Notes: generated by a model not told the origin, from the sequence alone. A stretch of 64,000 nucleotides of DNA from JAUZOB01 sp963692465 (GCA_963692465.1 OY829943.1:434001-498000), one strand, 5' to 3'. Counted from the stretch's first letter, positions 52,860-62,789 are shown. Translations and numbers: made by a program.

Positions 52860-52902
52860 AAAAGAGTTCTCTTGCATATCAATCCATGCAGAGGACTCTT
52901 TT
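52860..52902 (+). terminator. intra-operon hairpin between xylA and the porter gene
   Basis: AAAGAGT-CTCT-GCAT pairs with ATGC-AGAGGACTCTTT (two small bulges), followed by a T-rich run. It may attenuate transcription so that xylA is expressed more than the downstream genes. Confidence 0.6.
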
Positions 52903-52964
52903 ACTTCCTTTATAAGATCTTATAATCACTAAACTAAAAGAAATTTCTAACTAAAATCACATTC

Positions 52965-54623
52965 ATGACACTTCCCGATAACTCATCAAAAATAAATGCA
53001 TCTCCACACGGAAAGGGAAATCCCGTCTACATCATGATGCTTACGCTTGTGGCTACTTTAGGAGGACTCCTGTTCGGATACGACACAGCCGTCGTAAATG
53101 GAGCTGAAAAATCGCTCGTCGGATTCTATATTACCAAAATCATCGACCCGGCCAATTATGCTTACGCAACAGCTGTCATCAGCCAATACAAAATCATGGT
53201 TGTTTTGGTATTCTATCTGATCCTTTTCATTCTCTCCGGACAGCTTTTCCGTCTCTTAGGAGGCAAAAAAGGTGGCATCTTCAGTGGAATTTTATTGTTG
53301 CTGCTTACCGCCTTCATACTCCACTACGTAAAAGGAACGATCCCTGCAGCAGGCGACACCGAAGCTCTTAAAAGTTTCGCAGACTCTGTAAAAGGTCTTG
53401 TTGTGGCCAGTGCTTTAATCGGATGTATTCTGGGAGGAGCAATCGCCGGGTTTATCTCTAAATCATTAGGCCGCCGCATCGGACTTATTATATCCGCTGC
53501 TGCTTTTACCATTTCTGCTGTCGGAGCCTGGAATCCCGAACTTTTCAACATATTCGGAACGCTTGATGTATACTCTTTTGTAATCTACCGTATTCTTGGC
53601 GGTGTTGGTGTTGGTCTTGCCTCAATGCTTTCGCCTATGTATATTGCTGAAATAGCCCCCGCTAAAATCCGTGGCAGATTAGTCTCCTGGAACCAGTTTG
53701 CAATCATCTTTGGAATGCTGGTCATCTATTTCGTCAACCTCATTATTGCACAAAGCGGCGATGAAAACTGGCTCATTACAGAAGGATGGCGGTATATGTT
53801 CCTTTCCGGAGTTATCCCGGCAATTATCTTCTTAGTTCTCCTCTTATTTGTCCCGGAGACTCCTCGCTTCCTCGTTATGAAAGGAAAAGAGAAAAAGGCC
53901 CTCGAGGTTTTAAAGAAAATATCTGGCGAAGATACAGCCGACAGCACACTGAAAGAAATTAAAGACTCTTTGCATGAAACCAGCGCTCCGTGGATGTCTT
54001 ACGGCTTTCTGGTTATCTTTATCGGAATCGCGCTCTCTGTTTTCCAGCAATTTGTCGGGATTAATGTCGTACTCTATTATGCCGGAAACATCTTCCGCAA
54101 TATGGGAGCCAGTACCAATTCGTCTTTGATGCAAACGATTATCGTCGGAATCATCAATCTGACGTTTACCGTTGTAGCTATCTTCACGGTCGACCGGTTT
54201 GGGCGTAAACCATTAATGCTCATAGGAGCCATTGTTATGGCTTGTAGTATGTTTGCTCTCGGATTCACATTCTATTTCAATAACGTGGGAATTATCGCTC
54301 TTTTCTTTATGCTCACCTATACTGCCGGATTTGCTATGAGTTGGGGACCGGTTACCTGGGTTCTGCTTTCTGAAATATTTCCCAATAGCATAAGAGGGGC
54401 AATGTCTATCGCTGTTGCCGCCCAGTGGATCGCCAACCTAATCATCTCCTGGACGTTCCCAATTATGAATGATAATACCATGCTTACAAATCAATTCCAT
54501 CACGGATTCTCTTACTGGATTTATGGAATTATGGGAGTATTTGCAGCTCTGTTTGTATGGAAATTAGTTCCGGAGACTAAGGGAAAAACGTTGGAAGAAA
54601 TTGAAAAATTATGGAAAAAATAA
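52965..54623 (+). CDS. xylE: MFS sugar porter, probable D-xylose:H+ symporter
   Basis: A 552-residue sugar porter of the major facilitator superfamily. Family motifs are LGGLLFGYDTAVVNGAE (TM1), GRRIGL (loop 2-3), YRILGGVGVGLASMLSPMYIAEIAPAKIRGRLVSWNQ (TM4-5), VPETPRFL, and FQQFVGINVVLYYA, DRFGRKPLML and PETKGKTLEEIE. It is about 60-70 residues longer than E. coli XylE because of an insertion between TM1 and TM2 (about 62-140), which contains two extra hydrophobic stretches (76-98 and 103-122). The position in the xylose operon gives the substrate. Confidence 0.9.
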   Translation: MTLPDNSSKINASPHGKGNPVYIMMLTLVATLGGLLFGYDTAVVNGAEKSLVGFYITKIIDPANYAYATAVISQYKIMVVLVFYLILFILSGQLFRLLGGKKGGIFSGILLLLLTAFILHYVKGTIPAAGDTEALKSFADSVKGLVVASALIGCILGGAIAGFISKSLGRRIGLIISAAAFTISAVGAWNPELFNIFGTLDVYSFVIYRILGGVGVGLASMLSPMYIAEIAPAKIRGRLVSWNQFAIIFGMLVIYFVNLIIAQSGDENWLITEGWRYMFLSGVIPAIIFLVLLLFVPETPRFLVMKGKEKKALEVLKKISGEDTADSTLKEIKDSLHETSAPWMSYGFLVIFIGIALSVFQQFVGINVVLYYAGNIFRNMGASTNSSLMQTIIVGIINLTFTVVAIFTVDRFGRKPLMLIGAIVMACSMFALGFTFYFNNVGIIALFFMLTYTAGFAMSWGPVTWVLLSEIFPNSIRGAMSIAVAAQWIANLIISWTFPIMNDNTMLTNQFHHGFSYWIYGIMGVFAALFVWKLVPETKGKTLEEIEKLWKK

Positions 54624-54629
54624 TCGTAT

Positions 54630-57251
54630 ATGATGCATAAATTCTGGATATCATTGTCCCTTGTCTGCTTCTTTTTTTGCGGAGCTAAAGCACAAAAACA
54701 AACTTATCCGTTTCAAAACCCCAAATTGAGTTTTGAACAACGGGCCAACGATTTGGTCTCCCGACTCTCCATTGAAGAGAAAATATCATTAATGCACAAT
54801 ACTTCTCCGGCTATTGACCGGTTAGGAATTCCCGCCTACAACTGGTGGAACGAATGCCTGCACGGCGTTGCACGCGACGGGGCTGCCACTGTTTTTCCTC
54901 AGGCAATAGGACTGGCTGCAACCTGGGATATTAATCTTGTTAAGACCGAAGCAGACGTTATCTCAACCGAGGCCAGAGCCAAACATCATGAACATATTCG
55001 CAATGGAGAACGGAATATTTACCAGGGCTTAACCATGTGGTCCCCAAACATTAATATCTTCCGTGATCCCCGATGGGGCCGCGGACAAGAGACCTATGGC
55101 GAAGATCCGTTTCTGACTGCTCATCTCGGAGTCGCTTTTGTAAAAGGACTACAGGGTAATGATCCAAAATATTTCAAGGTAATCTCTACCGCCAAACATT
55201 TTGCTGTTCATAGCGGACCAGAACCGACCCGCCACTCTTTCGACGCTGAAATAAGCCGGGAGGATCTTTTCGATACTTATCTTCCTGCATTCGAATCACT
55301 GGTTCGGGAGGGTAAGGTTTATTCCGTTATGGGTGCTTACAATCGCCTTTACGGAACTCCTTGTTGTGCCAATTCTATGTTACTCGACAGTCTGTTAAGA
55401 AAAACATGGGGATTCAAGGGGTATGTCGTATCCGACTGCGGAGCAATTTATGACATGTACACCGGGCACAAAACTTATCCGTCTCCGGTTGAAGCTTCGG
55501 CTAAAGCCGTTCAGGCCGGTTGCGATCTGACCTGCGGTGGTGAATATCATGCTCTCAAAGAATCAATTCAAAAAGGATTGATTTCCGAAGCCGAAATAAC
55601 CCGGTCCGTAAAACGTCTTCTTCTGGCCCGCTTCCGGTTAGGAATGTTTGATCCTGACGACATGGTTAAATATGCACAAATTCCTTACTCTGAGAATAAC
55701 TCAGAAGAGCATAATAACCTAGCCCGAAAAGTTGCCGATGAAAGTATGGTACTACTAAAAAATGACGGAATCTTACCACTTTCTAAGGATCTTAAAAAGA
55801 TTGCCGTTATCGGTCCCAATGCCGATAATACAGAAGTCCAATTGGGTAATTATAATGGCAAGCCAACCGCTCCCATCTCAATCTTACAAGGGATTCGTTC
55901 TAAATTCAGTCCAAACACACAAATTGTCTTTGCTCAAGGAGTTCCTTCCGTAAGTGACTTAGGAGTTTATGAATCTCTTCCACGAGAGAATCTGTTTGTA
56001 ACCGAAACCGGGAATGAAACCGGACTTCATGCGGAATATTTTGACAACGAGAAATTGCAGGGAACTCCGATTATTGAGAAAACAGATACCATAACAACTT
56101 TCAATTGGGGACTCAAATCTCCGGCAGCAAATATACCAGTCGATCATTTCGGGGCAAGATGGACTGGTTATATCGCAGCTCCAGCTTCCGGAGAATATGA
56201 ACTGATGCTCTCAACCAACGACCGTGGCCGGTTATACATAAATGATCAACTAGTCATTGACAATTGGGATAATCCGGTTATTGGGAAAGGATTCACCACA
56301 AAGTTCTTCTTCGAAAAAGATAAACGCTATAAAATAAAAGCAGAATATGCCGATATCGACGAGTTCGCCGAATTCAAACTTCAATGGAGATACACGGGGA
56401 CTAGTCCCGACCCTGACAGTTACAGTCGTGAAGCCCTCGAGACAGCAAAAGATGCAGATGTAGTTATCTTTGCTGGTGGTATTTCCCCTCGTCTTGAAGG
56501 AGAAGAGTTGCAAATACATCTGGATGGTTTTGCCGGTGGAGATCGCACCAGTCTCAATCTACCTAAAGATCAGGAAATATTGCTTCAGAAATTGAAAGAT
56601 TCAGGCAAAAAGATTGTGCTTGTTTTACTAAGCGGAAGTGCTCTTTCAGTTAATTGGGAGGATCAGAATCTTCCCGCCATCATCCAGGCATGGTATCCCG
56701 GACAGCAAGGCGGAAATGCTGTTGCCGATGTACTTTCCGGCGATTACAATCCTGCCGGTCGCCTACCAGTCACATTCTACAAATCGGTAAAAGATCTGCC
56801 TTCTTTCAATAATTATAACATGGAAGGGCGAACCTATCGCTATTTCCGAGGGAAAGCACTTTATCCTTTTGGATATGGCCTCAGTTATTCATCATTCAAT
56901 TACCAAAAACCGATTCTTTCTCAGTCGAAAATCAAAAAAGATGATCGGATTACAGTAATCGTGCCAATAACTAACTCCTCGTTACGGAACGGAGAAGAAG
57001 TCGTTCAAATCTACGCCTCTTCCAAACAGATCAAAACTTTCCGTCCAATCAAAACACTAATCGGATTTAAACGAGTTATGATCCCTGCCGGAAAGACGGT
57101 AAATGTTTCTATTCCCATTGAAGCACGGAGTCTTCGCCAATACGACTCCAAAACTTCTCAGTATCGGGTTTATTCCGGACAATACCAGCTTCTCATCGGT
57201 TCTTCTTCCGAAGATATCCGTCAAAAGATGAATCTCACTATTTCAAATTAA
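54630..57251 (+). CDS. secreted GH3 glycosidase with PA14 domain, probable beta-xylosidase
   Basis: An 873-residue exported enzyme that would release xylose from oligosaccharides in the periplasm or outside. It has a signal peptide (MMHKFWISLSLVCFFFCGAKAQ), GH3 N-domain with GYVVSDCGAIYDMY (nucleophile Asp about 268) and KHFAVHSGPEPTRH, GH3 C-domain split by a PA14 domain (about 455-600; LHAEYFDN and RLYINDQLVIDNWDN), and an FnIII-like end. The insertion position is typical of PA14-bearing GH3 enzymes. It follows the porter by six bases, so a role in xylose supply is inferred; beta-glucosidase activity is not excluded. Confidence 0.9.
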   Translation: MMHKFWISLSLVCFFFCGAKAQKQTYPFQNPKLSFEQRANDLVSRLSIEEKISLMHNTSPAIDRLGIPAYNWWNECLHGVARDGAATVFPQAIGLAATWDINLVKTEADVISTEARAKHHEHIRNGERNIYQGLTMWSPNINIFRDPRWGRGQETYGEDPFLTAHLGVAFVKGLQGNDPKYFKVISTAKHFAVHSGPEPTRHSFDAEISREDLFDTYLPAFESLVREGKVYSVMGAYNRLYGTPCCANSMLLDSLLRKTWGFKGYVVSDCGAIYDMYTGHKTYPSPVEASAKAVQAGCDLTCGGEYHALKESIQKGLISEAEITRSVKRLLLARFRLGMFDPDDMVKYAQIPYSENNSEEHNNLARKVADESMVLLKNDGILPLSKDLKKIAVIGPNADNTEVQLGNYNGKPTAPISILQGIRSKFSPNTQIVFAQGVPSVSDLGVYESLPRENLFVTETGNETGLHAEYFDNEKLQGTPIIEKTDTITTFNWGLKSPAANIPVDHFGARWTGYIAAPASGEYELMLSTNDRGRLYINDQLVIDNWDNPVIGKGFTTKFFFEKDKRYKIKAEYADIDEFAEFKLQWRYTGTSPDPDSYSREALETAKDADVVIFAGGISPRLEGEELQIHLDGFAGGDRTSLNLPKDQEILLQKLKDSGKKIVLVLLSGSALSVNWEDQNLPAIIQAWYPGQQGGNAVADVLSGDYNPAGRLPVTFYKSVKDLPSFNNYNMEGRTYRYFRGKALYPFGYGLSYSSFNYQKPILSQSKIKKDDRITVIVPITNSSLRNGEEVVQIYASSKQIKTFRPIKTLIGFKRVMIPAGKTVNVSIPIEARSLRQYDSKTSQYRVYSGQYQLLIGSSSEDIRQKMNLTISN

Positions 57252-57267
57252 TAACTCAAACAATCAA

Positions 57268-57307
57268 AACGGGTAAAAGAATTTATTTTCTTTTATCCGT
57301 TTTTTTC
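57268..57307 (+). terminator. terminator of the xylose operon
   Basis: AACGGGTAAAAGAA pairs with TTCTTTTATCCGTT (one G:U) and is followed by TTTTTT, 17 bases after the GH3 stop. Confidence 0.85.
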
Positions 57308-57358
57308 TTCTGAAACCAACGGTTTCTTATGTCAACGTCGTTTCTCAATAAATTATTT

Positions 57359-57366
57359 TATATTTG
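57359..57366 (+). promoter_or_regulatory. -7 box upstream of the conserved hypothetical gene
   Basis: TATATTTG matches TAnnTTTG, 89 bases upstream of the ATG at 57455. Confidence 0.4.
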
Positions 57367-57454
57367 TTCTTAAAGAGCCATTCAGTATAAACCTGTTTGA
57401 TTTCAGCAAAGCAGCAAAATCGGACATTAAGAAAAATCAATAAACAATAATTCA

Positions 57455-58501
57455 ATGAGTTCAGAAGAAAGAAAAAAGTCGGGAATATCTTTTTCATTCT
57501 ATCTGAAAACGATATTAGTGCTGATTGCAATACTCCTCGTTCTAATTCCCATCGGTGATTTAAAAAAAATCGGGCTTACCCCAATAACAAAAACCTTATC
57601 CATATTCAAAGAATCTCCCCAAAATATCGGCTATCCGGATACACTTGGTTTAGACAGTCTTGCGATAAAAAAACATGCTGCTCATGGTTGGCCTATTTGT
57701 ATTCCTATTTACAAAAAACAATCTCTTCCTCCTCATAATTTCATTGTTGCCTATTACGGAACCGTTGAACATGCAAAAATGGGAATCGTCGGTCAATACC
57801 CTCAGGATGAAGTAGTAAGAAGACTTAACCGTCAAGCCGATGAATGGAAAAAAGAACTTCCAGACAGAACAATCATACCTGCTATTCAGCAAATTGCTGT
57901 TGTTGCACAAAATCAACCATCCAACGACAATCAATACCGTCGAAGAGTTCCGTTTAAGATTATTGATCAAGCTTACCGCATGGCCAGACAAGCCAATGGA
58001 ATTCTGATTCTCGATATTCAACCGGGAAGAAGTAATGTAAAGGAAGAAGTTCCCTTCTTTAAATCATACCTACTCCACCCCGATGTAAATCTCGCAATCG
58101 ACCCGGAATTCTATATGCATGGTCAAAAAATTCCAGGACAGGCTTTCGGTCACATTAAATCCAGTGAAATTAATTGGTGTATTCAATATCTAAAAGACCT
58201 TGTTATCTCCAAAAATCTCCCACCTAAAGTTCTGATTATTCATCGTTTTTTCAAAAACATGCTCATTCATGATGAAAAGATCAATCTTGTCCCTGAAGTC
58301 CAGTTAATTATTGAGATGGACGGATTCGGTTCTCCTGCATTAAAACGGAATTCCTATCAAAATTCTGTTTATAAAGATCCGATTTCTTTCTCCGGGTTCA
58401 AATTGTTCTATAAAAACGATATCTCTTACGGGAAACATATGATGACCCCAAAAGAAGTGATGAGTCTGTTCCCTGCTCCTGTTTACGTACAATATCAATA
58501 A
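57455..58501 (+). CDS. membrane-anchored conserved hypothetical protein
   Basis: A 348-residue protein with an N-terminal membrane segment (about 14-33) and an outward domain with a barrel-like pattern of strands ending in conserved polar motifs: FIVAYYGTV (97-103 region), GILILDIQPGRS (182-193), LAIDPEFYMHG (213-223), VLIIHRFFKNM (259-269), IEMDGFG (286-292) and GFKLFYKND. The spacing suggests a TIM-barrel hydrolase with Asp/Glu at strand ends. I recall similar uncharacterised exported proteins in Actinobacteria, with DPE and DGFG motifs, but know no function. It stands alone after the xylose operon. Confidence 0.65.
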   Translation: MSSEERKKSGISFSFYLKTILVLIAILLVLIPIGDLKKIGLTPITKTLSIFKESPQNIGYPDTLGLDSLAIKKHAAHGWPICIPIYKKQSLPPHNFIVAYYGTVEHAKMGIVGQYPQDEVVRRLNRQADEWKKELPDRTIIPAIQQIAVVAQNQPSNDNQYRRRVPFKIIDQAYRMARQANGILILDIQPGRSNVKEEVPFFKSYLLHPDVNLAIDPEFYMHGQKIPGQAFGHIKSSEINWCIQYLKDLVISKNLPPKVLIIHRFFKNMLIHDEKINLVPEVQLIIEMDGFGSPALKRNSYQNSVYKDPISFSGFKLFYKNDISYGKHMMTPKEVMSLFPAPVYVQYQ

Positions 58502-58508
58502 TACAACG

Positions 58509-59138
58509 CTACTTAAAATAGATTGTAAAAAGGAATCCATCCTGAAGAGTCCTCCTGAAGGTCGTTCTATAGGGATTGTAGAGTTTTGACAGTAACTTAT
58601 TATTGCCGGCATCCAAATCAAAATCCAAATTTCTGCCGAATAGACGTAAGACAGGTAAAGCAGACTTATCCTCCTCCGCTTCGTGAAAAGAGAAGGTCGA
58701 ATGGTACGGTTGCTGATTTAACGATTCAAGCAACAATCCCTCTGAACAACATAATCGGTAAGGTTGTAACGGAAAATCGGAAAATCGTTCTCTCCTCTGA
58801 CTATTCAATCCCAGACCGTTTAAAATCAACTTGCGGTTAAAATGGAAAAAATGCACCACCCCTGTTTTTATCGTATGAATGAGTCTGAAATGATTCCGCC
58901 CCAACGGAGACCACAATAAATCACCTGGCAGGACACCAAGACTGTCAGGCTCTGTAAACCGAACCTCTATTCGTGGAAGGGACAATAAAGAAGAGCCTGC
59001 ATCCAGTGATTCCTCTAACGAATCATTCTTCACCTCTTTTAGCAGAGATGATTTGTTACAGAATGAATGCAACGAAGTTTGACCGTATGAAGCAACGGAT
59101 AACCATGAAATCACTATAAACAAGACAACACGCTGCAT
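58509..59138 (-). CDS. secreted hypothetical protein
   Basis: About 209 residues from an ATG at about 59138, which begins a signal peptide (MQRVVLFIVISWLSVASYGQ); the open frame extends to 59300, but that part runs through the GH35 terminator. The mature protein is not recognised. It has few repeats, several Leu/Phe/Arg-rich stretches and ends in GFLFTIYFK, a beta-like tail compatible with an outer membrane or surface location. It is convergent with the previous gene, seven bases apart. Confidence 0.5.
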   Translation of the reverse strand: MQRVVLFIVISWLSVASYGQTSLHSFCNKSSLLKEVKNDSLEESLDAGSSLLSLPRIEVRFTEPDSLGVLPGDLLWSPLGRNHFRLIHTIKTGVVHFFHFNRKLILNGLGLNSQRRERFSDFPLQPYRLCCSEGLLLESLNQQPYHSTFSFHEAEEDKSALPVLRLFGRNLDFDLDAGNNKLLSKLYNPYRTTFRRTLQDGFLFTIYFK

Positions 59139-59233
59139 TTCTGATCGTTTTTCAAACTTCAAAATTAATATATTTAAAGAAGATTTTAAAAAAGAGAGAA
59201 AAAGAAAAAAAACATCTTCTTCGGAACAACTAT

Positions 59234-59268
59234 AAAAAAGGGAACTGTTCGATACAGTTCCCTTTTTT
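59234..59268 (-). terminator. terminator after the GH35 gene
   Basis: A perfect 15-bp stem (AAAAAAGGGAACTGT) around a five-base loop with A and T runs, 75 bases after the GH35 stop. Confidence 0.85.
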
Positions 59269-59343
59269 AATAACAAATGTTCTACGATCAATATTCTCAA
59301 TCGATTTAAAATACAAGCATTTCAAACAATCGAACACAACAAA

Positions 59344-61155
59344 TCAGAGAGAAGTTTCGCCTTTTATGGTTCCCGACTGTGTTTGTAATAAATCAAATAC
59401 GACAATTTCATTCTGCCCTTTTTTCAGCCATGGAGCCGGACAATAAAGCCGCTTCTGAGGTCCAATTTCCCAATACCGACCCAAATTATGCCCGTTAACC
59501 CAGACAATTCCTTTCCTCCAGTTACTCATGTCAAGATAAGTATCACCCATTTCCTGTAACCTAAAAGTCCCCTTAAAGATGATACCCGGTCTTGTCTTTT
59601 GTTCCGGAGAATAAGTCAACCTATCCAGATATTTCTGATCAAAAGGCAAATTATAAACCTCCCAATTCATCAGTGTCATCCCATTCAGTGCGACATGATC
59701 AGTAATACCCTTCCGGTCAATCATATATTGAGCAAAATTAATGCGTCCCATTCCTTCAACCAGAATATCAAGAACCGGATTTACATTTTCAGAAGCCGGA
59801 AGTTCAATCGTTCGTTCATTTTTACTTCGATCAATCTTCCCGACAAATTTTCCATCCACAAAAACGGTTGCATAATCATGCAGATCCGAGATAAAGAGTG
59901 TCCCTCCCTTGTGTCCAACCAGACGGGTTCTGTAAAGAATAAAACCGGAAGACTGCCCGTACATCTCCATTGGTTTCGGTTGTACCGAAAGTTTCGCTTC
60001 CGGCATATTATTCCATAACGATGCAGAAGCCTCCATCGTAAATGCCGGAATCTGAATAACCGGCATCGCTTTCGGAATGACAGGCAATTTATGCTTTTTA
60101 GGTAAATACTGTTGTATCAGTCGACGCAAAGCAAAATACTTAGGAGTCGGTTGCCCTATTTCGTTCACCGGAGCATCATAATCATAGCTGGTAACATCGG
60201 GTTGATATTGATCCCGATCAAAAGAATTCGCACCAGCCCAGAAACCAAAATTAGTTCCGCCATGAACAACATAAAAATTAAAAGATTTTTTATGTTCCAA
60301 CAACCATTTTACATCTTTAAGCAAACTAACCGTATCCGGACGTTGCCACTTCTCCCCCCAATGGGTTAACCAACCCGGATAAAGTTCACTGCAAAACGTA
60401 GGAACATTCGGATTCTGTTTGGTAGCAACAGCAAAATCGCCTTCACTGGCAGCTGGATCCAATCCAATAGCGGCACCCTCAACAGTCCCGGCCTCCAATA
60501 ATGCAGCACTGGGACCATCGGCAGTATAAAAAGGAACTTCAATCCCGTTTTTTACCCAGAGCTCTTTTAAAGCTTTCGTATAATTCCGGTCATTCCCATA
60601 ACTACCATATTCATTCTCAACCTGGACCATGACAATAGGTCCTCCTTTCGTAACCTGAAGATCATGAACCAACGAAGACAATTTCTCCACATAACGGGAT
60701 ACTGCCTGCATGTAATCCGGATCCAGACACCGAACTTTAATGTTCGGATTACTCAGTAAATAGGCCGGAAGTCCTCCAAAATCCCATTCTGCACAGACAT
60801 AAGGACCCGGTCGCAATAAAACCCACATTCCCTCTTCCTGTGCAATTTTAATAAAGCGAACAATGTCTCTGTTTTCGGTTGTAAAATCAAAAACACCTGG
60901 AGTCAATTCATGATAATTCCAAAAGACATAGGCAGCAATCGTATTACACCCCATTGCCTTTGCCATTTTAATACGATGCCGCCAATATTCGGCAGGAATT
61001 CTTGCCGAATGCATCTCCCCCGATATAATTTGAAACGGCCTTCCGTCCAGCAGAAACTGATCCTTCTGCAACACAAAAGTATGCTTCGGTTGTTGTGCCA
61101 TCACCCCTGAACAGCAAAACAATAAAATTATTAATGCGACAAGCAGTCTATTCAT
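59344..61155 (-). CDS. GH35 beta-galactosidase, secreted
   Basis: A 603-residue exported glycosidase. It has a signal peptide (MNRLLVALIILLFCCSGVMAQ), GH35 catalytic barrel with the acid/base Glu in VQVENEYGSYG (E182) and the nucleophile in FCSELYPGW (E257), plus C-terminal beta-sandwich domains ending in GHNLGRYWEIGPQKRLYCP. Expected reaction is removal of terminal beta-galactose from glycans. There is no SusC/SusD pair or regulator near it, so it is not part of a polysaccharide locus here. Confidence 0.94.
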   Translation of the reverse strand: MNRLLVALIILLFCCSGVMAQQPKHTFVLQKDQFLLDGRPFQIISGEMHSARIPAEYWRHRIKMAKAMGCNTIAAYVFWNYHELTPGVFDFTTENRDIVRFIKIAQEEGMWVLLRPGPYVCAEWDFGGLPAYLLSNPNIKVRCLDPDYMQAVSRYVEKLSSLVHDLQVTKGGPIVMVQVENEYGSYGNDRNYTKALKELWVKNGIEVPFYTADGPSAALLEAGTVEGAAIGLDPAASEGDFAVATKQNPNVPTFCSELYPGWLTHWGEKWQRPDTVSLLKDVKWLLEHKKSFNFYVVHGGTNFGFWAGANSFDRDQYQPDVTSYDYDAPVNEIGQPTPKYFALRRLIQQYLPKKHKLPVIPKAMPVIQIPAFTMEASASLWNNMPEAKLSVQPKPMEMYGQSSGFILYRTRLVGHKGGTLFISDLHDYATVFVDGKFVGKIDRSKNERTIELPASENVNPVLDILVEGMGRINFAQYMIDRKGITDHVALNGMTLMNWEVYNLPFDQKYLDRLTYSPEQKTRPGIIFKGTFRLQEMGDTYLDMSNWRKGIVWVNGHNLGRYWEIGPQKRLYCPAPWLKKGQNEIVVFDLLQTQSGTIKGETSL

Positions 61156-61408
61156 TGATTTGATTTTTGGTTTGGCTCTAAAAATAGTTTAAATCAAAGA
61201 AAATAAAAACCGAATATTTTTGAATTTCATTCTGCTCGTAAAATGTAAAAGCCGACAAAATCTGGCTTTTATATAAAAGAAAGATAGGAACAAAACCAGT
61301 CTATAATTTCCTTCCTGACATTCTTAGCACAACAAAATACCTGCAGTACTTATGTAAGTTCGATCATACTAAACGATTGAACATTCAACAACATCTCCTA
61401 TTCAAAAA

Positions 61409-61421
61409 AAGCAGACTGCTT
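61409..61421 (-). terminator. weak terminator after the MATE gene
   Basis: A short palindrome AAGCAG-A-CTGCTT followed on the minus strand by a T run, 25 bases after the MATE stop. Confidence 0.35.
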
Positions 61422-61445
61422 CTAAAGTCAAAATAATAGTTTATT

Positions 61446-62789
61446 CTATCGAAGAACCTTTTTAATCTGAGTTTTTAGTACAATCAGAGTAACAAGAGAT
61501 GCGGTAAAATCAGCAATCGGGCCACTTCCCCACACTCCAGCAAGTCCCCAGAAATGAGGAACAATCAGTAACGCCGGAATTAAGAAGAGAACCTGCCTGG
61601 ATAATGATAACAGAATAGAAAGTCTGGCTTTTCCAATTGACTGAAAGAAATTAGTTGTTACCATCTGGAATCCGACAATCGGAAACATCATTAAATTAAT
61701 TCTTAAACCGTCAACCGAAAGATTAATTAAATTTTGATTTGTAGTAAAGGCTTGAGCTATTTGCCTTGGAAAAATCTCCGCCAACAAAAATCCGAGAACA
61801 GTAATTCCGGTTCCGGTCAATAACGTATAACGAAAAACTTTAATAACCCTATCAAAGTGCTTCGCCCCGTAATTATATCCGGAAATCGGTTGCATACCCT
61901 GGTTTAATCCAATAACAATCATTGCAAATAAGTTTGCAATACAACCGATAATACCGAAAGCTCCGATAGCGTAATCCCCACCATATTTAACCAGACTCAG
62001 ATTCATTATCAAGGTAACTAAACAGGCACTTAAAAGCATTAGAAAATTTGCCATTCCAATTGAAAAAATATCCATGACAATTTTCTGTTTCAACTTAAAA
62101 AAGCCCCGCCGGAAATGAACCGTATTATTCTTATTCATAAAATGAATAAGCACCCAAACAGTCCCGATTAACTGAGATAAAACTGTAGCCAGTGCTGCTC
62201 CCCGAATACCCCATTTAAAACCAAAAATAAACAATGGGGCAAGTATCAAGTTACACCCCACCGTAAGGAGGGTTGTTATCATTGCCTTTTTCGGATAACC
62301 AGATGACCGCATTATATTATTTAATCCAAGATAAATATGAGTAAAAACATTTCCGGCAAGAATAACTTGCATAAAGTCACGGGCATAAGGCAAAGTTTCC
62401 TTGCTTGCACCCAATAAATAAAGAATCGGATCCAAAAAAAGGAGCGTAACAACAGAAACCAAACAACCAAGAATAATATTCAAATTCAAGGTATTACCCA
62501 AAACCAAAATAGCCTCGTTTTTTTTACGCTGCCCCATACGAATAGAAACCAATGCTGAAGCCCCGGCACCAACAAGAGCCCCGAATGCAGCAGTAAGATT
62601 CATTAGCGGAAACGTCAGGGCTAGTCCTGAAATTGCCATCGGTCCAACCCCATGTCCGATAAATATCCGGTCGATAATATTATAAAGAGATGCCGCTACC
62701 GTTCCAACAATTGCAGGAATAGAATACTGAAACAAAAGCTTCCCGATACGATCAACTCCTAATGCATTCGAAATATTATTCTTCTCCAT
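61446..62789 (-). CDS. MATE family efflux transporter
   Basis: A 447-residue membrane protein with twelve hydrophobic segments in two related halves. GRLLFQYSIPAIVGTVAASLYNIIDRIFIGHGVGPMAISGLALTFPL at the N-terminus is typical for the MATE exporter family, as are GAGASALVSIRMGQ and GLNQGMQPISGYNYGA. MATE proteins export cationic drugs or dyes against Na+ or H+; the substrate here is unknown. A GACCTTTG box (one base off consensus) lies upstream. Confidence 0.92.
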   Translation of the reverse strand: MEKNNISNALGVDRIGKLLFQYSIPAIVGTVAASLYNIIDRIFIGHGVGPMAISGLALTFPLMNLTAAFGALVGAGASALVSIRMGQRKKNEAILVLGNTLNLNIILGCLVSVVTLLFLDPILYLLGASKETLPYARDFMQVILAGNVFTHIYLGLNNIMRSSGYPKKAMITTLLTVGCNLILAPLFIFGFKWGIRGAALATVLSQLIGTVWVLIHFMNKNNTVHFRRGFFKLKQKIVMDIFSIGMANFLMLLSACLVTLIMNLSLVKYGGDYAIGAFGIIGCIANLFAMIVIGLNQGMQPISGYNYGAKHFDRVIKVFRYTLLTGTGITVLGFLLAEIFPRQIAQAFTTNQNLINLSVDGLRINLMMFPIVGFQMVTTNFFQSIGKARLSILLSLSRQVLFLIPALLIVPHFWGLAGVWGSGPIADFTASLVTLIVLKTQIKKVLR

